A stretch of 10,893 bases of DNA from Alistipes sp. CAG:435 (GTDB lineage Bacteria > Bacteroidota > Bacteroidia > Bacteroidales > UBA932), in NCBI GenBank assembly GCA_000433355.1, contig FR893104.1:1-10893 (forward strand), in the 5' to 3' direction. Of this stretch, positions 7,480-10,893 are shown piece by piece. A program made the position numbers and the translations under genes. Each line of letters begins with the position of its first letter. The first letter of the stretch is position 1. A model generated the notes under the pieces. That model was not told where the DNA came from and did no database searches. It saw only the letters and a list, made by a program, of their open reading frames with translations.

Positions 7480-7506
7480 AATCTTTTTATTGCCAATAAA
7501 AAGATT
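7480..7506. repeat. Perfect 12-bp inverted repeat, possible terminator or operator
   Basis: AATCTTTTTATT (7480-7491) and AATAAAAAGATT (7495-7506) are exact reverse complements around a 3-base loop. It lies 33 bases after the stop codon of the metallopeptidase gene, where the NTase-CPBP-peptidase operon needs a terminator. The stem is AT-rich and the minus-strand tail is UGGCAAUAUUUUU, so it is not a textbook terminator. The word TATTGCCAA also occurs twice in direct orientation (7472-7480 and 7488-7496). An operator upstream of the AAA gene is the alternative. Confidence 0.7.
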
Positions 7507-7539
7507 CTGATTGGAAGAGCCCTCTTGGGGGAGGATAAT

Positions 7540-8097
7540 TCAGTACAGCCGGTAGCCGCGCAGGGCCCGTTGTTTGGCGAGATGGTCGGGGCAGAGGGAT
7601 TCGAGGAGGGCGTGGAACTGGGGTCCGTGGTTGGGGCGCTTCAAATGGCAGAGCTCGTGGAGGATTACATAGTCCCTCAGCTCGTCCGGGAGGCGCACGA
7701 GGTTGAGGTTAAGGTTGATGTTGCCTTTGCGTGAGCAGCTTCCCCAGTTCGAGGAGTTGTGCTTGATGCGGACGGAATTATATTCAAATGAATATCTTGC
7801 CGCGAGTTCATGAAGACGTGCGGGAAGAACCTCTTTCGCCGTTTTCCGCAATGCCTCTATTTCTTCCGGAGTGGGAATATGCTCGGATCCGATTCGCTCG
7901 CGCTGCCGCTCCTGAACCTTCATGACCCAGTCTTTTTTAGCCAGAAAGAACTCCAGTCCGGCCTTGTACGGAACGAAGTAAGGAATGGAAACGGTAACGC
8001 CCCTGCGGGGATTCACGCGAAGTGTCACCCTGCGGGAGCGTACATTTTTCCGGATTGTAACGCTACCGGTGTCCGGATCGTCAAAGATTTTCTCCAT
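7540..8097 (-). CDS. YgjP-like zinc metallopeptidase
   Basis: The 185-residue protein belongs to the YgjP/DUF45 group of gluzincin-like metallopeptidases. It has the zinc motif HELCH (147-151, with Glu148 as the likely general base), a further conserved His157 in PNHGPQF, and the family's NWGSCSRKGNINLN block (117-130). The N-terminal part (about 10-60, SVTIRKNVRSRRVTLRVNP) matches the family's lead-in beta strands. There is no signal peptide or membrane segment, so it should be cytoplasmic. Start 8097 (MEKIF) overlaps the end of the CPBP gene by 17 bases; ATGs at 8109 and 8115 are possible but add only a few unconserved residues. It is the last gene of the operon. The substrate is unknown; the family is often found near restriction or housekeeping genes without a settled role. 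Confidence 0.9.
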   Translation of the reverse strand: MEKIFDDPDTGSVTIRKNVRSRRVTLRVNPRRGVTVSIPYFVPYKAGLEFFLAKKDWVMKVQERQRERIGSEHIPTPEEIEALRKTAKEVLPARLHELAARYSFEYNSVRIKHNSSNWGSCSRKGNINLNLNLVRLPDELRDYVILHELCHLKRPNHGPQFHALLESLCPDHLAKQRALRGYRLY

Positions 8098-9049
8098 TAT
8101 CGATGTCATCAGCACCTGGAATCACGTCACAGTTGCCCTGCACGGATTTCAGGCTGATCTTTGACAAATATCTGACAGCCAGGAACAAAACAGCGGCGCT
8201 TACAATGAATATGATCACATAGATCCCAGTCGGGATTATGTCCATAAGACTCGCGTCGGCTCCCAAATCCTTGAACGCCGGAAGCTTGGAGGACAGCACG
8301 GAGACCGTGTTGTTGACGCAGTGCATCAGCATCGTGAGCTTCAGCGAGCCGGTCTTGTAATAGACATAGCCGAAGAAGCTTCCGAGGATGAACGCGGAGA
8401 TTCCCTGCCAGAGGTTGCCGTGGATCGTTGCGAAGAAGATCGCCGAGATGGCTATCGCAAGAGCGGGATTCATCCCCCTTCTGCTGCCGTCCTCGCCCGG
8501 TTCGCCCTTTCGGGAATAGTTCAGAAGGCCCCTCAGCACGATGCCCCTGCACATCCATTCCTCGAGCACAGGAGCGAACACGCACATGCTCAGCAGGCTG
8601 ACCCAAAGCGGCCCGTCGAGCAACTGCTCCATGGTCTTGACCAAGGTTTCGTCCATATCCGGCATCAACGCCATCAGAGGCTCAAGCATCAAGGCCAGGG
8701 CTATTGTGCCGAAAGCCATAAGGATGGCCGTGAGCGCTCCTCCCCAGGGACCGGAATGATTGCTGTCCAACGCGTAGCCTCTGTCGAATGTCGAGTTCCG
8801 CATACTCCTGAGCCTCACGTACATCAGCACTGGAATGAACTGCACCGGATAGACGATCAGCATGCTGTAGTACAGCGGAAATCCCGGCAGGAATATCATC
8901 AGTCCGATGTTGATCAGGCTGCCGAGTATCATCCCGGCCAGGAACCAGCCCAGAACAGCGAAAACACCGGCCACGCCTGGAGTGTACCAGGCGCAGCCGG
9001 AGAAAAGGTCGTAGTTCTTCTCGACCTTGCGTGGTCTGAGAAAAGACAT
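8081..9049 (-). CDS. CPBP-family intramembrane metalloprotease
   Basis: The 322-residue polytopic inner-membrane protein carries all three CPBP (CAAX protease / Abi) motifs: EEWMCR (163-168, EExxxR), FFATIH (205-210, FxxxH) and HCVNN (243-247, HxxxN). These residues form the glutamate/histidine metal site inside the membrane in this family. Hydrophobic segments lie at about 24-55, 58-80, 102-130, 150-161, 196-215, 217-230 and 272-298. The C-terminal tail is polar and acidic. The ATG overlaps the stop of the upstream nucleotidyltransferase by one base (TAATG), and its end overlaps the peptidase gene, so translation is probably coupled. CPBP proteins process prenylated or other membrane proteins, or act in bacteriocin immunity; nothing here tells which. 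Confidence 0.93.
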   Translation of the reverse strand: MSFLRPRKVEKNYDLFSGCAWYTPGVAGVFAVLGWFLAGMILGSLINIGLMIFLPGFPLYYSMLIVYPVQFIPVLMYVRLRSMRNSTFDRGYALDSNHSGPWGGALTAILMAFGTIALALMLEPLMALMPDMDETLVKTMEQLLDGPLWVSLLSMCVFAPVLEEWMCRGIVLRGLLNYSRKGEPGEDGSRRGMNPALAIAISAIFFATIHGNLWQGISAFILGSFFGYVYYKTGSLKLTMLMHCVNNTVSVLSSKLPAFKDLGADASLMDIIPTGIYVIIFIVSAAVLFLAVRYLSKISLKSVQGNCDVIPGADDIDNGENL

Positions 9050-9987
9050 TACTTCTTCCAGAGAGGTGTAGGATAAACGCCCTTGTCAACGAGTTCCTGG
9101 AACTTGGCCACTACGCCCGGACGGTCCTCCTTGTAGGTCACACCGAACCAGTGAGAGTCGGTCGAGAGGACCTCGCACTTGTAGCCGCGCTCCTTCATCA
9201 GGATGTCAACGGCGTAAGGGATGTAATATTCCTTCTTCAATTCATTGATGTTCTGCTCCAGGAAGCTGGTGAACACTTCCTCGCTGAGCTGGAAGTAATC
9301 CGGTGTGAAGCCCCACATATTCATTGAGCAAAGCGCCTTGCCGTCGAGTTCGACGTGGGTTTCGCCGTTGACGGAGTTGTCGCCATAGACCTTGCCGTCA
9401 GCCTCTTTGCCGATGTTAAGGTGCTCGGCGATGCCGGTGAGGTGGAGATCCTTGTCGTAGTAGCAGATCCCTCTGGAGACCTTGCCATATTCAGAAAGGG
9501 TGTTGTCAAGCTCGAAGCCGACGATGCTGCACGTTCCGGTGGTGCCTTCGTGTGCCCTGAGCCAGTCGCCGAGGATCTTGAAGGACTCCTTGCCGTAGTA
9601 GTCGTCACCGTTGATCACGGCGAACGGCTCGTGGATTACATCTTTTGCCATCAGCACGGCGTGGGCGGTTCCCCAAGGCTTCTGCCTCTCCGGATTGAGT
9701 TTGAACCGAGAAGGGATCTTGTCCAGTTCCTGGATCACGAAATCGAACTCAAGAGGAGTGCCGTCCGGGCAGGTGATGCCGCTGTACTTATCCTTCACGG
9801 TCTGCTCGAACTGCTCGCGGAAATATTCCCTGACGATGTACACGACCTTGCCGAAGCCGGCGTTGACCGCGTCGTAGATTGAATAGTCGATGATTGTCTC
9901 GCCGTTAGGGCCGAGGCCGTCCATCTGTTTTAGTCCGCCGTAACGGCTGCCCATCCCGGCTGCAAGTACAAGAAGTGTAGGTTTCAT
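9049..9987 (-). CDS. Sugar-phosphate nucleotidyltransferase
   Basis: The 312-residue protein is of the NTP_transferase (GT-A fold) type that makes NDP-sugars from a sugar 1-phosphate and an NTP. The N-terminus has the nucleotide-binding signature LVLAAGMGSRYGGLKQMD (6-23). KPWGTAHAVL (103-112) and NGDDYY (126-131) are the base/sugar-binding and metal-binding segments. The length fits a single catalytic domain without the C-terminal left-handed helix domain of GlmU-like enzymes. The sequence does not allow me to say which sugar or NTP is used; glucose-1-phosphate uridylyl- or thymidylyltransferase are the nearest named activities. It is the first gene of a three-gene operon with two putative proteases, and its stop overlaps the next start. 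Confidence 0.88.
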   Translation of the reverse strand: MKPTLLVLAAGMGSRYGGLKQMDGLGPNGETIIDYSIYDAVNAGFGKVVYIVREYFREQFEQTVKDKYSGITCPDGTPLEFDFVIQELDKIPSRFKLNPERQKPWGTAHAVLMAKDVIHEPFAVINGDDYYGKESFKILGDWLRAHEGTTGTCSIVGFELDNTLSEYGKVSRGICYYDKDLHLTGIAEHLNIGKEADGKVYGDNSVNGETHVELDGKALCSMNMWGFTPDYFQLSEEVFTSFLEQNINELKKEYYIPYAVDILMKERGYKCEVLSTDSHWFGVTYKEDRPGVVAKFQELVDKGVYPTPLWKK

Positions 9988-10064
9988 ATCTTTTTGAATA
10001 TTAATGATTTCAAACTATCGTTGGAAAAATTCGAGAAATCCATTCTTTTCATTTTCCTTAATTC

Positions 10065-10086
10065 TACAAAAATAACTATTTTTGTA
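10065..10086. promoter_or_regulatory. Divergent promoter palindrome with two opposed -7 boxes
   Basis: TACAAAAATA (10065-10074) and TATTTTTGTA (10077-10086) are perfect reverse complements separated by AC. Each arm contains TATTTTTG, a match to the Bacteroidota -7 box TAnnTTTG: 10067-10074 on the minus strand for the nucleotidyltransferase operon, and 10077-10084 on the plus strand for the septum gene. Predicted starts lie near 10060 (minus) and 10091 (plus). Neither side shows a clear -33 TTTG. The two promoters overlap, so they would compete for polymerase or share a regulator. Confidence 0.55.
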
Positions 10087-10105
10087 CAAATATTGTTCTA
10101 AAGCA

Positions 10106-10432
10106 GTGGGAAAGTTCAGGGACATCTGGAATCGTGATTTGGATGGGAAGAACGCTGAAAGGCGCTCTTTTGTTCGTTATGCCATTTGCGTCACCGCCAT
10201 TTTCCTCGTCATGGTGGGATTTGTCAGACAAAACAACATCGTCCGCTGGATCAGGGCCGGCCTCGAGATCCACAATCAGGAAAAGCTGATTGAGAGGTAC
10301 AGCGCCGAGATCAAGGATATGGACCGTCAGATTCACGGCCTGACCCACAGCAAGGATTCCTTGGAACGGTTCGCCCGCGAGAACTTCGGATTCGCCGAGC
10401 CTGGCGATGACGTTTACATCATAGAAAAATAA
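10106..10432 (+). CDS. FtsB/DivIC-like septum formation protein
   Basis: The 108-residue protein has a short cytoplasmic N-terminus rich in Arg and Lys, one transmembrane helix (about 23-40, FVRYAICVTAIFLVMVGFV) and an extracytoplasmic heptad-like coiled coil (about 50-80). It ends with RENFGFAEPGDDVYIIEK, typical of Bacteroidota septum formation initiator proteins. By family it would join FtsL and FtsQ in the divisome and activate septal peptidoglycan synthesis. GTG at 10106 is chosen as start. The only in-frame alternative upstream, TTG at 10082, lies inside the predicted -7 box and so would not be transcribed, and the next ATG is within the membrane helix. It is 12 bp upstream of purB and probably co-transcribed with it. 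Confidence 0.85.
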   Translation: MGKFRDIWNRDLDGKNAERRSFVRYAICVTAIFLVMVGFVRQNNIVRWIRAGLEIHNQEKLIERYSAEIKDMDRQIHGLTHSKDSLERFARENFGFAEPGDDVYIIEK

Positions 10433-10444
10433 TTTTACTTGAAT

Positions 10445-10893
10445 ATGGACTTTCATTCTCTTCTGGCAGTGTCTCCGATTGACGGTCGCTATGCTGCCAA
10501 AACCGCGTCATTGAGACAGTATTTCAGCGAGTTCGCCCTGATCCGCAACCGCGTACGCGTGGAAGTGGAATATTTCATCACCCTTTGTGAGATTCCTCTG
10601 CCGCAGCTCGCCGACTTCGGAGAAGGCACCGGGATGAGCCGCGACGAATTGTTCACCCGCCTGCGCCAGCTCTACCAATCGATGACTCCGGAGGACGCAC
10701 AGAAGGTGAAGGACATCGAGAAAATCACCAACCACGATGTCAAGGCCGTTGAATATTTCATAAAAGAGAAATTCAAGGCTCTTGGAATATCCCGCTGGCA
10801 GGAGTTCGTCCACTTCGGCCTGACCTCCCAGGACATCAACAACACCTCACAGCCGCTGATGCTTAAGGAAGCTCTTGAGAATGAATATATTCC
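10445..10893 (+). CDS. purB: Adenylosuccinate lyase, partial at the right edge
   Basis: The first 149 residues are present and the gene continues past the window. Adenylosuccinate lyase releases fumarate from SAICAR and from adenylosuccinate, in IMP and AMP synthesis. The N-terminus MDFHSLLAVSPIDGRY, the segment KITNHDVKAVEYF (93-105) and VHFGLTSQDINN (122-133) match the PurB type of Escherichia coli (about 450 residues) and not the shorter Bacillus type. The start is set by the ATG 12 bases after the septum gene's stop. No promoter is evident in the gap, so purB is probably read from the promoter near 10077. Confidence 0.95.
   Translation, partial: MDFHSLLAVSPIDGRYAAKTASLRQYFSEFALIRNRVRVEVEYFITLCEIPLPQLADFGEGTGMSRDELFTRLRQLYQSMTPEDAQKVKDIEKITNHDVKAVEYFIKEKFKALGISRWQEFVHFGLTSQDINNTSQPLMLKEALENEYI

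Noticed and set aside
8321..9076. 251-residue plus-strand frame opposite the CPBP gene
   Set aside because: It is antisense to a gene with all three family motifs; the His/Gln/Arg-rich product is typical of a shadow frame.
10011..10017. TAGTTTG on the minus strand close to the nucleotidyltransferase start
   Set aside because: It is one base short of the TAnnTTTG spacing and has no -33 element; the palindromic box at 10067-10074 fits better.

Overview
The window reads as chromosomal DNA of a member of the Bacteroidota, most likely order Bacteroidales. Start codons lack Shine-Dalgarno sequences, and promoter candidates fit the Bacteroidota pattern (a TAnnTTTG box at -7, with TTTG near -33 in the clearest case). 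There is an outer-membrane barrel with an N-terminal carboxypeptidase-regulatory-like domain, and PNPase carries a long Arg/Asn/Gly-rich tail. I cannot name a genus from the sequence.

Layout, left to right. Positions 1-300 hold no gene: a GC-rich hairpin/G-quadruplex-like repeat at the left edge and the pnp terminator. Then come pnp (polynucleotide phosphorylase) and rpsO (ribosomal protein S15), both on the minus strand in the classic rpsO-pnp order, separated by a clear intrinsic terminator. rpsO has a good promoter and a 5' leader that starts with a strong hairpin. Next, in a block of visibly lower GC (about 3250-7500), are three minus-strand genes: an outer-membrane beta-barrel protein, a stand-alone acyl carrier protein 15 bp upstream of it, and an AAA ATPase with a DUF4143-type C-terminus. 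After an AT-rich perfect inverted repeat comes a tight minus-strand operon of nucleotidyltransferase, CPBP-family membrane protease and YgjP-like zinc metallopeptidase, with overlapping start and stop codons. A divergent promoter region containing a perfect palindrome separates this operon from a plus-strand operon of an FtsB/DivIC-like septum protein and purB, which runs off the right edge.

The flanks are housekeeping functions (RNA decay, ribosome, cell division, purine synthesis). The middle block is accessory in character. I did not find a recognisable defence, CRISPR or mobile element system. The observations most worth checking are the heavy over-representation of the word GAATAT across the window, the rpsO leader hairpin with tandem G.U pairs as a possible S15 autoregulatory site, the orphan ACP paired with an outer-membrane barrel, and the palindromic divergent promoter.
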